From assembly GCF_004358755.1 (NCBI RefSeq), contig NZ_SMZY01000002.1, positions 1,054,001-1,118,000 on the forward strand: a stretch of 64,000 bases of DNA, given 5' to 3'. Each line of letters begins with the position of its first letter. Position 1 is the first letter of the stretch. The translations under genes and the position numbers were made by a program. Shown in pieces: positions 17,153 through 24,960 of this stretch. This DNA comes from Peribacillus frigoritolerans. Its GTDB lineage: Bacteria; Bacillota; Bacilli; Bacillales; Bacillaceae. The notes below the pieces were generated by a model. That model searched no databases. It was not told the origin of the DNA and saw only the letters and a list, made by a program, of their open reading frames with translations.

Positions 17153-17455
17153 TTACAATTCCTCCTTTAACACTTCTCTGGCAAGCTCTCTCAGCATCAC
17201 TTTTGATTTTTCCAAGGCTTCCTCCCCTTCTTTTGTAATGCTGTAGTACTTGCGGATCCGGCCATTTTCTTTTTTATCTTCCCTAGTAAGAAATCCTGCG
17301 TTCTCAAGGTTGTGCAGATATGGATAGAGAGTTCCCGGTCCAATTTCATAGCCATGGCTGCGCAATTCTTCAATCATGAATGAACCGTAAATCGGCTCAA
17401 TTTTTGCATGATGCAGAATGTGAATTTTAATAGCTCCCAGAATGAATTCACGCAT
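17153..17455 (-). CDS. PadR-family transcriptional regulator of chrA
   Basis: This 100-residue winged-helix protein has the PadR signature IYGSFMIEELRSHGYEIGPGTLYPYLHNLE and a wing with RIRKYYSIT. PadR proteins are repressors, some of which respond to phenolic acids or antibiotics; a small form beside a chromate pump suggests a chromate- or stress-responsive switch, but this is inferred. It is the first gene of the padR-chrA operon, and a dyad just upstream of its start is a candidate autoregulatory operator. An AAGGAGG site precedes the ATG. Confidence 0.85.
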   Translation of the reverse strand: MREFILGAIKIHILHHAKIEPIYGSFMIEELRSHGYEIGPGTLYPYLHNLENAGFLTREDKKENGRIRKYYSITKEGEEALEKSKVMLRELAREVLKEEL

Positions 17456-17475
17456 TTTTAAGATGCGCCTCCTTA

Positions 17476-17492
17476 ATATCGGATTTCGATAT
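17476..17492 (-). promoter_or_regulatory. Candidate PadR operator
   Basis: The dyad ATATCG-GATTT-CGATAT lies about 20 bp before padR. A further CAATAT half-like element stands 8 bp beyond. The position overlaps the likely transcription start, as expected for autorepression. No binding evidence is available. Confidence 0.5.
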
Positions 17493-17626
17493 TGCTTTTC
17501 AATATTGTAACAAATAATTATTAATTCAATGTAAAGACTTAATAAAAATTGTAAAGCTGTCCTTAGAAACCATTCTTTTCAGTTTTTCAAGAAAACAAAA
17601 AAGACCAGGGGATAAACCCTGACCTG

Positions 17627-18088
17627 TTAGTGATGACTGTGGTCATCTTCTGTCTTTTCATGTTCATCTGCTTTTACAGATTCTTCTTCAGAAACTTTTC
17701 CTACCGTAAATTCTTTTTTAGGCATAACGTGAAGGTCACGGGCAGTCACATGGGTCTGAACAAAATACGCGCCATCTTCACTGAATGTTTTTTTGATTTC
17801 ATAGATGCCTTTGCCTTTATGTACTGCCTTGATCATTTCACTGCCTTCTTTGCTCTCAGCTTTCCATATTTCAAATTGCACGTCAGATGCATCATCTACA
17901 GCTTCAGCGCCTTGTGTAACAGCGACTGAGAGCGTTTCCTCTTTATTTTTGCTGATTTCAGCCGGGAGTCTAATATCAGCGTTGACCATTACAGATCCTT
18001 CAGCTGTATTATCACCGGAGTCCGGTGTGCAGGCAGCGATAGACAAGACACATGCGAGTAATAATATAGCAGCTAGTATTCGTTTCAT
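17627..18088 (-). CDS. YtkA-like lipoprotein with His-rich tail
   Basis: This 153-residue lipoprotein has a lipobox LSIAACT near residue 20. The YtkA/FixH-like beta-sandwich covers residues 35-130, with VQFEIWKAE and the conserved FVQTHVTARDLHVMPKKEFTVG. The tail is acidic and ends DDHSHH, which could bind metal. This domain often occurs with copper and cytochrome-oxidase genes. A paralogue with the same core but a frameshift stands at 53892-54361. It is probably monocistronic. Metal or copper handling is inferred from the tail and from the family. Confidence 0.75.
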   Translation of the reverse strand: MKRILAAILLLACVLSIAACTPDSGDNTAEGSVMVNADIRLPAEISKNKEETLSVAVTQGAEAVDDASDVQFEIWKAESKEGSEMIKAVHKGKGIYEIKKTFSEDGAYFVQTHVTARDLHVMPKKEFTVGKVSEEESVKADEHEKTEDDHSHH

Positions 18089-18225
18089 TTTAAATTTCCT
18101 CTCCTATTAAGAAGCAGACTATTCACGATAACTATTGTAACCGCTTTATATAATAACAGTCAAAAAGCTTCAGGCAATCATAAACTCTCTATTACGTTTT
18201 AAACCTGAACCTTTAAAATATGTCT

Positions 18226-19434
18226 TTATGCTTCAAATACGATATTGCCTTTAAATAGAACAGCTTTTCGTTTTGACCTTCTGGCTACAGCTTCTGCAGA
18301 ACAGGACGCTTCCGCTAGGACAAAGCTAGCCTCATCTCCAACCTTGGGCCATATTTGTTTCCCGTCTGTTGAAAGCGGAGTAATTCCTTTTGTAATATAG
18401 CCAAGCGCCTGACTTAAGCTGCGCTCGTCCTTCCAGCGATTTAACTGAGCAAGTGTATTTGCCTTCTCAAGCATATCTCCTGTGCCAAATGGATCCCAGT
18501 GGTCTGTAATACTGTCTGTGCCCAAATACACATCCACCCCTTGTGATTTCATTAATGAAAGCGGCATTTTAAAATCAAGCGGAGCAGTTGACGCTATATT
18601 GACTCCTGCTTCTGAAAATCTGACTGCAAGCTCCCCAGCTTCCCCTTCAGCTAAAGCAGCAAGTCCAAAACCGTGGCTGATTGTTATTTGTTTAGTAAGT
18701 TTTGCCTCTTCAATCATACTGACTAAACGCTTCATTGTGTAAATTCCCAAGTGGCCTCTGTCATGCAGATGAAGATCGATTCCGGCATCAAATTCTTTGG
18801 CAATGTCCACCATTGCAGACAATGATTTTTCTATATCTTCATCAACTGTTGCAGGATCAACTCCCCCAACTAGATTGGCGCCATTTCTCATCGCGTCTTT
18901 CACAAGCTGCACACTGCCGCTTCGAAGCAAGCCGTGCTGAGGGAATGCGACAATCTCACCTTCCAGCTTATCGTTATAGGTATGAAATGCCTGATGAAGA
19001 AATTCAAGATGCTGTAATCCGATTACTTGATCGACGTTGCAATGTGATCTCACAAATGTCGTTCCATTCATGAGCTCAAGCTGCAGAATTCTTTCTGCCC
19101 GCTCTTTAACAAACGGAAGCTGCTCAATCAGCAGGGTCTGCTCTTCCTCGATGCGGGAAAAGATGTTGTTGGCTTTAACTGGCGCCTTCCACCTTCCTCC
19201 ATAATAGGTTTTATCGAGGTGGATATGCATTTCTGAAAACGACGGTAAAGCTAGTGCCTCTTTTGCATCATAGATCTCACATTCACCCTCAATACCCTTT
19301 CCAGCTGGCGCTATTTCTTTAATTCTTCCATCTTCTATACATAAATCAAAAACCATTGTTTCTGTTTCGATATGATTTTCGTCAAATTTATAACCCGTTT
19401 CTAAAACAACATTTCTCACCCACAGTTTCTTCAT
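18226..19434 (-). CDS. Amidohydrolase-family enzyme (cytosine-deaminase-like)
   Basis: The 402-residue protein starts at ATG 19434, preceded by GGAGGGG; a longer frame would begin inside that site. It shows metal residues of the amidohydrolase superfamily: HIHLDK (about 75-80), HLHDRG, ISHGFGLAAL and LGTDSITDHWDPFG with the final Asp. It most resembles cytosine deaminase-type and N-isopropylammelide-type amidohydrolases. Just behind it lies a LysR regulator, and beyond that a divergent NCS2 nucleobase permease, so a pyrimidine- or purine-like substrate is likely. The exact substrate cannot be stated. Confidence 0.8.
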   Translation of the reverse strand: MKKLWVRNVVLETGYKFDENHIETETMVFDLCIEDGRIKEIAPAGKGIEGECEIYDAKEALALPSFSEMHIHLDKTYYGGRWKAPVKANNIFSRIEEEQTLLIEQLPFVKERAERILQLELMNGTTFVRSHCNVDQVIGLQHLEFLHQAFHTYNDKLEGEIVAFPQHGLLRSGSVQLVKDAMRNGANLVGGVDPATVDEDIEKSLSAMVDIAKEFDAGIDLHLHDRGHLGIYTMKRLVSMIEEAKLTKQITISHGFGLAALAEGEAGELAVRFSEAGVNIASTAPLDFKMPLSLMKSQGVDVYLGTDSITDHWDPFGTGDMLEKANTLAQLNRWKDERSLSQALGYITKGITPLSTDGKQIWPKVGDEASFVLAEASCSAEAVARRSKRKAVLFKGNIVFEA

Positions 19435-19463
19435 ATCTTTCCCCTCCATAATGTATAGCCTTA

Positions 19464-20336
19464 TTACCCTTCATGTACAAGTTCAATGAAGTTTTGAGCT
19501 GTTTTTGGCAAATAGTGGCTTTTAAGACAAATCACCCCTGATTTCCCGAGTTTTTCTGTGTCTTCAACTAGATAAACATGTAAATCTTTCAGTGAATTTA
19601 GTTTGACAACTGTTTCCGGCACAATCGTAGAGCCAAAACTCGAGGAAACCAAATCAAATAGAATAGAAATATCAGAGCACTCACACATAATGTCTGGAGT
19701 AAGTCCTCTGCTAGAAAATGCAGAAGAAATTTTGTTATATAGACCAAGACCTTCTGTACTTGGGATAATCAGCGGAACTCCAGTAAGATCTTCAAACGAA
19801 ACAGAAGATGACATCGTATTAGCTGAATCCGCAGTTACAAAATAAAAAGGCTCCGGTTTAAGCGAAATCACATCAAAATCATCAACTTCAAGCGGCAATC
19901 TTACTATTGCAAGATCAATGACTCTTTCTTTAAGAAGCTTGCAAAGCTGAGCGGATTCATTCTGCTGAATTTTATATGATACATCAGGATACCTTTTCTG
20001 AAACGTTCTCAAAAATCTCGGCAAGTCATAGCTGGATAACGTATTAACGCCGATTGAAAGCTTTCCTGTTTTACCTGTTCCAGTTTCTTTGACTTCGAGC
20101 ACAGCTTCTTCCATGGCATCTGTTATTTTCAGGGCATGCTGATACAGCTTATGCCCAGCATCCGTCAGCTCAAGTGATTTCCCCTTTCTTTCCGCCAATT
20201 GTAAACCAAGCTCTGTTTCCATTGCTTTCAGCTGCTGGCTGAGCGGCGGCTGTGCCATTCTTAAACGATTGGCTGCCGCCGTTATTTGGCCTTCTTCTGC
20301 AATCGCGATAAAATACTTCATTTGCCTGATATCCAT
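19464..20336 (-). CDS. LysR-family transcriptional regulator
   Basis: This 290-residue protein has an N-terminal winged helix (MKYFIAIAEEGQITAAANRLRMAQPPLSQQ) and a periplasmic-binding-protein-like effector domain from about residue 90. It lies 29 bp upstream of the amidohydrolase gene in the same orientation. About 350 bp away and divergent is an NCS2 permease. It probably controls one or both in response to a nucleobase-like inducer. The inducer is unknown. Confidence 0.85.
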   Translation of the reverse strand: MDIRQMKYFIAIAEEGQITAAANRLRMAQPPLSQQLKAMETELGLQLAERKGKSLELTDAGHKLYQHALKITDAMEEAVLEVKETGTGKTGKLSIGVNTLSSYDLPRFLRTFQKRYPDVSYKIQQNESAQLCKLLKERVIDLAIVRLPLEVDDFDVISLKPEPFYFVTADSANTMSSSVSFEDLTGVPLIIPSTEGLGLYNKISSAFSSRGLTPDIMCECSDISILFDLVSSSFGSTIVPETVVKLNSLKDLHVYLVEDTEKLGKSGVICLKSHYLPKTAQNFIELVHEG

Positions 20337-20456
20337 ATGTAACCTGCCTTCTTTGTATACTAAAATGATATAGTTTATTCATTATATAAATATTTTTCAT
20401 ATATTTAACTGTATGATAGCATAATAGGAAACGAAAAAAAATGGAGAGAAAAACCA

Positions 20457-20585
20457 TTGCTGCATAGAACATTATTATTTACTATTATCCTTTTTATCAT
20501 CATGCTTCTTGTGGTCTTTAGCTTTCATGAGGAGGAGCTCAAAGTAAATAACGGGAGGCTGACAGACGGGGAATTAGTTGGTTAA
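20457..20585 (+). CDS. Possible 42-residue single-helix membrane peptide
   Basis: A TTG at 20457 with GGAGAG eight to ten bases upstream opens a 42-codon frame. The product starts LLHRTLLFTIILFIIMLLVVFS (one hydrophobic helix) and ends in a short polar tail with EEELKVNNGRLTDGELVG. It occupies the otherwise gene-free 357-bp region between lysR and the NCS2 permease, in the same orientation as the permease. The pattern (helix plus charged tail, good ribosome site) is typical of small membrane proteins. No homology is recognised, so chance is possible. Confidence 0.45.
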   Translation: MLHRTLLFTIILFIIMLLVVFSFHEEELKVNNGRLTDGELVG

Positions 20586-20692
20586 CTAAAAATGGTTTAT
20601 TATAATCATAGAGCAAGCAAAAAGACACGTCTTTAAGATTCCAATCTTATTCTCATTCTGTTCTTAGATATAAAAGAAAAAGGGGAAAGAAT

Positions 20693-21964
20693 ATGACACT
20701 ATCAAAATTAACAACGCCGCTTGCCTCCATACAGTGGCTCTTCTTTATTTTTGCCAATACGATTGTTGTCCCTATCTCAGTAGGAGCTGCATTTGAACTT
20801 ACACCGGATCAAATTGCCATAACCCTCAGAAGCTCTCTGATCTTCACAGGTATCGCATGCTTTCTGCAAGGGTGGATTGGCCACAAATACCCATTAATGG
20901 AGGGTCACTCGGGGATTATTTGGGGACTGATTTTAAATCTCGGCATGTCAGCCTCTGTACTCGGGATGAGCTTTGCCCAAATTGGCGGAGGAATTGCTAC
21001 AGGCATACTGCTTGCCGGAATTACAACGATTATTCTGGCTGCGTTAAACCTCACTTCTGCCGTGCAGAAGATTTTCACACCTATGGTTGCCAGTGTGTAT
21101 CTTTTTCTGCTGGCTTTTCAATTAATATTGACCTTCTTCAAAGGAATGCTGAAAATAGAACCGGACGGGACATTAAATGCTGCTGTAAGTTTGTTTTCGA
21201 TTGCCCTTGTTTTTTTCGTCAGCTTTTTAAAAATAAAAGGAAATGCTTTTCTGGGCAATTTCTCTATACTGCTTGGAATTGTTGTTGGGTGGATTCTCTA
21301 TCTGCTATTATTTCCTTCGGAAGGATCCATACAAGCCGTTACCGGGCAGGGCTCAATCTTCTTTCCGCTTGGAAAACCGAATCTTGAATGGGGAATTATC
21401 CTGATAGCATTTCTTGGCGGCATGATGAACCTCAGCAATACAATTGCCTCCATTCAGGCTGCCGCAAAGCTTTATAATGATGTTCCAGACTCTGCTTCAT
21501 ACAGAAGATCGTTTTTTTTAACAGGTACTTATTCCGCAGGTGCCTCCCTGCTTGGCCTTGTTTCATATGCACCCTTTACATCGACGATCGGATTTTTAGA
21601 AAGCACTCAACTATTCAAACGCAAACCCTTTTTCATTGGCGGGGCACTTATTACCCTTTTAGGCATATTCCCGCCGCTCGTAGCCATTCTCATTACACTT
21701 CCAATAACAGTCGGAAACGCTGTCCTTTTCGTTGCGTATCTGCAGCTTTTCGGCACAGCACTGAAAAGCATTCAAGGAACAAGCTTTGACTCAAAAACCA
21801 TTTTCCGGATTGCAGCGCCGCTATTGCTCGGCGTAAGCATCATGAATACAGATCCCGCAGTCTTCCAGAACCTATCAGTCTATATTTCTCCTCTCCTATC
21901 AAACGGTCTTATGATGGGAATTCTGCTGTCTATTTTGTTAGAGGCATTTGTGAAGTGGGATTAA
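20693..21964 (+). CDS. NCS2-family uracil/xanthine-type permease (YwdJ-like)
   Basis: This 423-residue protein has twelve or more membrane helices. Family segments include GWIGHKYPLMEGHSGIIWG, GGMMNLSNTIASIQAA (the region carrying the conserved acidic or asparagine residues of the substrate site) and a PPLVAILITLPI block. The nearest named relative I can think of is YwdJ of B. subtilis, an unassigned NCS2 member. It is divergent from the amidohydrolase/LysR pair, which suggests import of that enzyme's substrate. The AGGGGAAAG site precedes the ATG. Confidence 0.82.
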   Translation: MTLSKLTTPLASIQWLFFIFANTIVVPISVGAAFELTPDQIAITLRSSLIFTGIACFLQGWIGHKYPLMEGHSGIIWGLILNLGMSASVLGMSFAQIGGGIATGILLAGITTIILAALNLTSAVQKIFTPMVASVYLFLLAFQLILTFFKGMLKIEPDGTLNAAVSLFSIALVFFVSFLKIKGNAFLGNFSILLGIVVGWILYLLLFPSEGSIQAVTGQGSIFFPLGKPNLEWGIILIAFLGGMMNLSNTIASIQAAAKLYNDVPDSASYRRSFFLTGTYSAGASLLGLVSYAPFTSTIGFLESTQLFKRKPFFIGGALITLLGIFPPLVAILITLPITVGNAVLFVAYLQLFGTALKSIQGTSFDSKTIFRIAAPLLLGVSIMNTDPAVFQNLSVYISPLLSNGLMMGILLSILLEAFVKWD

Positions 21965-21965
21965 C

Positions 21966-22070
21966 GAAAAGCGGAAGCGCCCGTTTAGCGCGGGCAGACA
22001 GATAAGGATCAGCCAGTATAGGCGCTTTTTGCCTTTACTGGCGAATCTGTTCTAGCCGAGGATTTGGGCG
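21966..22070. repeat. Dispersed hairpin repeat, copy B (about 105 bp)
   Basis: This second copy of the element at 2931-3036 has the same order: GAAAAGCGGAAGCGCCCG, GACAGATAAGGATC, the hairpin around GCGCTTTTTGCC, then TAGCCGAGGATTTGGGCG. Its stem (about 22008-22048) has a few mismatches where copy A is perfect. It starts two bases after the permease stop. Confidence 0.75.
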
Positions 22071-22192
22071 GTGGAGCTGGACAATGTGTTAAACAGACCT
22101 ACCTGTTCTGGCTGATGTGCCAGGTGTTGGAGCAAGACAAAGGTGAAATGCTCAACCAGCTGTTAACCTATTACACAGTCCATACCCAACAT

Positions 22193-22225
22193 AAAAACCA
22201 TTTATCTTCATGATAAACGGTTTTT
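22193..22225 (+). terminator. Intrinsic terminator before the ArsR-type gene
   Basis: The stem AAAAACCATTTATC / GATAAACGGTTTTT with one A-C mismatch and a five-base loop runs into a T-tract. It probably ends read-through from the NCS2 permease and the repeat. Confidence 0.7.
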
Positions 22226-22324
22226 ATTTTACAATAGACTCTATACAATCAACTTTTATTGATAAAATATTGTCAAACTGTTTCAGAGCGAATATACTTT
22301 AATCCTTGATGAAAGGTGATGAAT

Positions 22325-22642
22325 ATGGAACAAGCATATAAAAATGAACCCTTTGCACTGTATGAAAAAAAATTCAAAGCGCTGGCTGATCAGAAACGGC
22401 TGGAAATACTTCATCTCATTTGTCGGCACCAGACAGTGTGTGTAGGCGATTTGAGTGAAATGATAAATATGCCTCAATCTAAATTATCCTACCATCTTAA
22501 GATTTTATTGGATGCAGAGTTGATTTTGAAAGAAACCAAAGGCACCTGGAGTTATTATTCTTTTAATAAAAGGGAAATGAATCAGCTTCTTTCTGAAGAA
22601 TTATGCGGACTGTTCACATCAAGGTGTTCAGAGGAAAAGTGA
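22325..22642 (+). CDS. ArsR-family HTH regulator
   Basis: The 105-residue protein starts at ATG 22325, with AAAGGTGATG upstream. A winged helix with FKALADQKRLEILHLI and QSKLSYHLKILLDAELI is clear. Cysteine occurs in HQTVCVGDLSEM, where classic ArsR has CVCDL, so only one of the two sensing thiols is present, plus one near the C-terminus (TSRCSEE). Metal, redox or no ligand are all possible. It stands alone; no clear target gene is adjacent. Confidence 0.82.
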   Translation: MEQAYKNEPFALYEKKFKALADQKRLEILHLICRHQTVCVGDLSEMINMPQSKLSYHLKILLDAELILKETKGTWSYYSFNKREMNQLLSEELCGLFTSRCSEEK

Positions 22643-22674
22643 TGCTCAGGAATTACTTTTTATCATTTTAAAGC

Positions 22675-22700
22675 AAAAAAAAAATAGCTTTCACTATTTT
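22675..22700 (-). terminator. Intrinsic terminator after the CarD-type gene
   Basis: On the reverse strand a 7-bp stem (AAAATAG with CTATTTT) with a six-base loop is followed by a long T-run, 9 bp after the CarD stop. Confidence 0.65.
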
Positions 22701-22709
22701 GGGCAGAGC

Positions 22710-23189
22710 TTAAGATATTTTCTTGGTCATCAGCATTTCATTAGCCTGATTTTCCGTACAGCCTTTAATTAAAACAAGTTCACTGACAAAAATGTTCTTT
22801 GCATTGTTCAGCATTTGTTTTTCACTTGTATTTAGGGCTTTTTCAATGCTTTTTCGCATGAGGTCTCTTACTACTTCAGCCCCCTGCTGGATTTCTCCAG
22901 ATTTTATTTTATCCATATTGGTTTTATACCGTTCTTTCCAAGGCAGCAGTTCATCTGATTCTCCGTCATGAAAAACAACTAATACTTCTTCCAGTTTTAT
23001 TTGATTTTCTACAGGACGAATTCCGAGTTTAGCAAGTTTTTGCAGAGGGATCATAATCTGCATATTCGCGATGGACAGCTGAATCACAAAGTAATCCTGT
23101 TTCTTTCCTTGAATCTCCATCTCTTTTACAGATTCTATGATTCCTGCTCCGTGCATTGGGTACATAATTTTGTCGCCTATTTTGAACAA
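22710..23189 (-). CDS. CarD-family transcription factor (YdeB-like)
   Basis: This 159-residue protein starts with the CarD/TRCF RNA-polymerase interaction domain (FKIGDKIMYPMHGAGIIESV, typical of CdnL/CarD). A helical DNA-binding C-terminal domain follows (about 75-159). CarD proteins bind the beta subunit and stabilise open complexes at promoters. B. subtilis YdeB is of the same length and pattern. It is monocistronic, with a terminator after it. Confidence 0.85.
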   Translation of the reverse strand: MFKIGDKIMYPMHGAGIIESVKEMEIQGKKQDYFVIQLSIANMQIMIPLQKLAKLGIRPVENQIKLEEVLVVFHDGESDELLPWKERYKTNMDKIKSGEIQQGAEVVRDLMRKSIEKALNTSEKQMLNNAKNIFVSELVLIKGCTENQANEMLMTKKIS

Positions 23190-23333
23190 AAAAACACCTC
23201 CATATGGTATCTATTTACAGTATACCACATGAAGATGAATATATCAAATTTTTAATTTTAACATCATTTATTATTTGATGTCAATAGTTAATTTGTTTTT
23301 TTATTTCTGCAGCTGTCGTCCCTGCAGTACGGC

Positions 23334-24146
23334 TTAAACACATTTCTTTCCGTTCCGCTCACAAACCTTAATGGCATTGATTTCTCCGCCGATCAAAATG
23401 GCAAATCCGGATAAATAAAGCCAGGTTATAAGAACGATGACACCGCCAAGACTGCCGTATGTAGCATTAAAATTCCCAAACTGTGAAACATAGAATGCAA
23501 ACCCAAGCGATACGAGCTGCCATAAGATGGTTGCAATGATTGCCCCGAAGTAGACACCTTTTAAAGTCATCTCTTCATTCGGTGCCAAATAATACAAAAC
23601 CATCAGCACGGCACACATCATCAGAAAAGAGATTAAAAATCTCATCACATTTAAAATAATTTCATTGTCACTAACAAATGAAAAATAATTTCCAACAAAG
23701 CCGATAATGGCACTTCCAAACACAGGCAGTACAAGTGTAAGGGCAAACGTAATGACAAGACCGATTGTCATAATAACTGCGTGAAGACGAATTTTCCAGA
23801 ATGGGCGTGTCTCTTCCACAATAAACGCTTTATTCAACGACCTGATAAGGGCATTTGTTGCATTAGATGCTGACCAGATCGTTGCCAAAATACCAAATGA
23901 CAGCAAGCCTCCGTTTGGTTCATTAATTAACCCTTCTAAATGCTCAGAAAGCATTCCCCCTGCTTCTGCAGGCGCATATTGGTTTATAATATCAACCATA
24001 CTGCTCGTTTCAATATTAAAGTAAGGAAGCAATGCAACAAGGAAAATAAGAAGCGGAAATAAGGATAGCAAAAAGAAATGAGACAGCACCGCTGCCTGAT
24101 CTCCTGTTTCATGCAGCTGAATTCGTTTAATAAGTTCTTTGATCAA
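23334..24146 (-). CDS. YihY/BrkB-family inner membrane protein (YfkH-like)
   Basis: This 270-residue membrane protein has six helices. It carries the family pattern LSHFFLLSLFPLLIFLVALLPY and NATYGSLGGVIVLITWLYLSGFAILIGGEINA. The family was once misnamed RNase BN; its role is unknown. The start is a TTG at 24146 with GGAGGTG seven bases before. It is divergent from the PAP2 gene. Confidence 0.85.
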   Translation of the reverse strand: MIKELIKRIQLHETGDQAAVLSHFFLLSLFPLLIFLVALLPYFNIETSSMVDIINQYAPAEAGGMLSEHLEGLINEPNGGLLSFGILATIWSASNATNALIRSLNKAFIVEETRPFWKIRLHAVIMTIGLVITFALTLVLPVFGSAIIGFVGNYFSFVSDNEIILNVMRFLISFLMMCAVLMVLYYLAPNEEMTLKGVYFGAIIATILWQLVSLGFAFYVSQFGNFNATYGSLGGVIVLITWLYLSGFAILIGGEINAIKVCERNGKKCV

Positions 24147-24275
24147 CCTGAGACACCTCCAATTGTAATATTCTTTTTCCTTAAATCACGTTCTTAAAAC
24201 CTGAAACCATCATGAATGTTTGCGGAATGATCAAAAGTGGTAATTTGTTAATTAAATACGGTAAGGAGTTTTGCA

Positions 24276-24926
24276 ATGAAGAATGATGCACAAGAAAGAA
24301 TGTCAAAGACATTTATTATGTATTCCATCCTCCTTATTGGAGCTTTCAGTTTTATTTTCATAGAATTTGCAGATGAAGTCATTGAGATGGAACTTAAATC
24401 ATTTGATAACCCAATCATCCAATACATACATGGATTGCGCACTCCTTTGCTTGGTCAAATCATGGCAGGCATTACTTCCCTGGGATCAGCAACCGGCATC
24501 ATGATGGGAATGTCCATCGCACTCATTGTACTGTTCATCAACCGGCAATGGTGGGAAGGGCTGTTTTTAATTGTGGCAGTATCTGGTTCATCTCTTTTAA
24601 ATTATTATTTGAAATGGATGTTTAAGCGTGACCGTCCCACATTTAACCCTCTTATTACAGAAGACGGATATAGTTTTCCAAGCGGACATTCGATGGTTTC
24701 CTTCTCATTTCTTGGCATTCTCGCCTATTTAATAACTTTAATGGTCAAAAAGAAGCGTCTTAAGGTACTGATTATGGCATCTTTCTTTTTCATTGTTTTT
24801 TTAATCGGCTTCAGCAGAATCTATCTGGGTGTGCATTACCCAAGTGATGTCATTGCGGGGTTTGCTGCGGGAGGCGCGTGGCTCGTCATTTGTATTGTGG
24901 CACTGAAGTTTAAAGCAAAAATATAG
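24276..24926 (+). CDS. PAP2-family lipid phosphatase
   Basis: This 216-residue membrane protein has all three acid-phosphatase motifs: KWMFKRDRP (about 114-122), PSGHSMVSF (about 135-143) and SRIYLGVHYPSDV (about 187-199). Such enzymes dephosphorylate phosphatidic acid, phosphatidylglycerophosphate or undecaprenyl pyrophosphate on the outer membrane face. The substrate here cannot be decided. The ATG has AAGGAG upstream, and a bidirectional terminator follows directly. Confidence 0.85.
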   Translation: MKNDAQERMSKTFIMYSILLIGAFSFIFIEFADEVIEMELKSFDNPIIQYIHGLRTPLLGQIMAGITSLGSATGIMMGMSIALIVLFINRQWWEGLFLIVAVSGSSLLNYYLKWMFKRDRPTFNPLITEDGYSFPSGHSMVSFSFLGILAYLITLMVKKKRLKVLIMASFFFIVFLIGFSRIYLGVHYPSDVIAGFAAGGAWLVICIVALKFKAKI

Positions 24927-24956
24927 AAGAGCCCAGGGAATCTCCTGGGCTCTTCT
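24925..24956. terminator. Bidirectional terminator between PAP2 and rocG
   Basis: A perfect 13-bp stem (AGAAGAGCCCAGG with CCTGGGCTCTTCT) and six-base loop lie between convergent genes. The PAP2 stop codon forms part of the left arm. Confidence 0.85.
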
Positions 24957-24960
24957 TACT

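Noticed and set aside
20586-20692. Purine riboswitch before the NCS2 permease
   Set aside because: A TATAAT is present, but GTTTCTACC and GACTA or GATTA blocks are absent.
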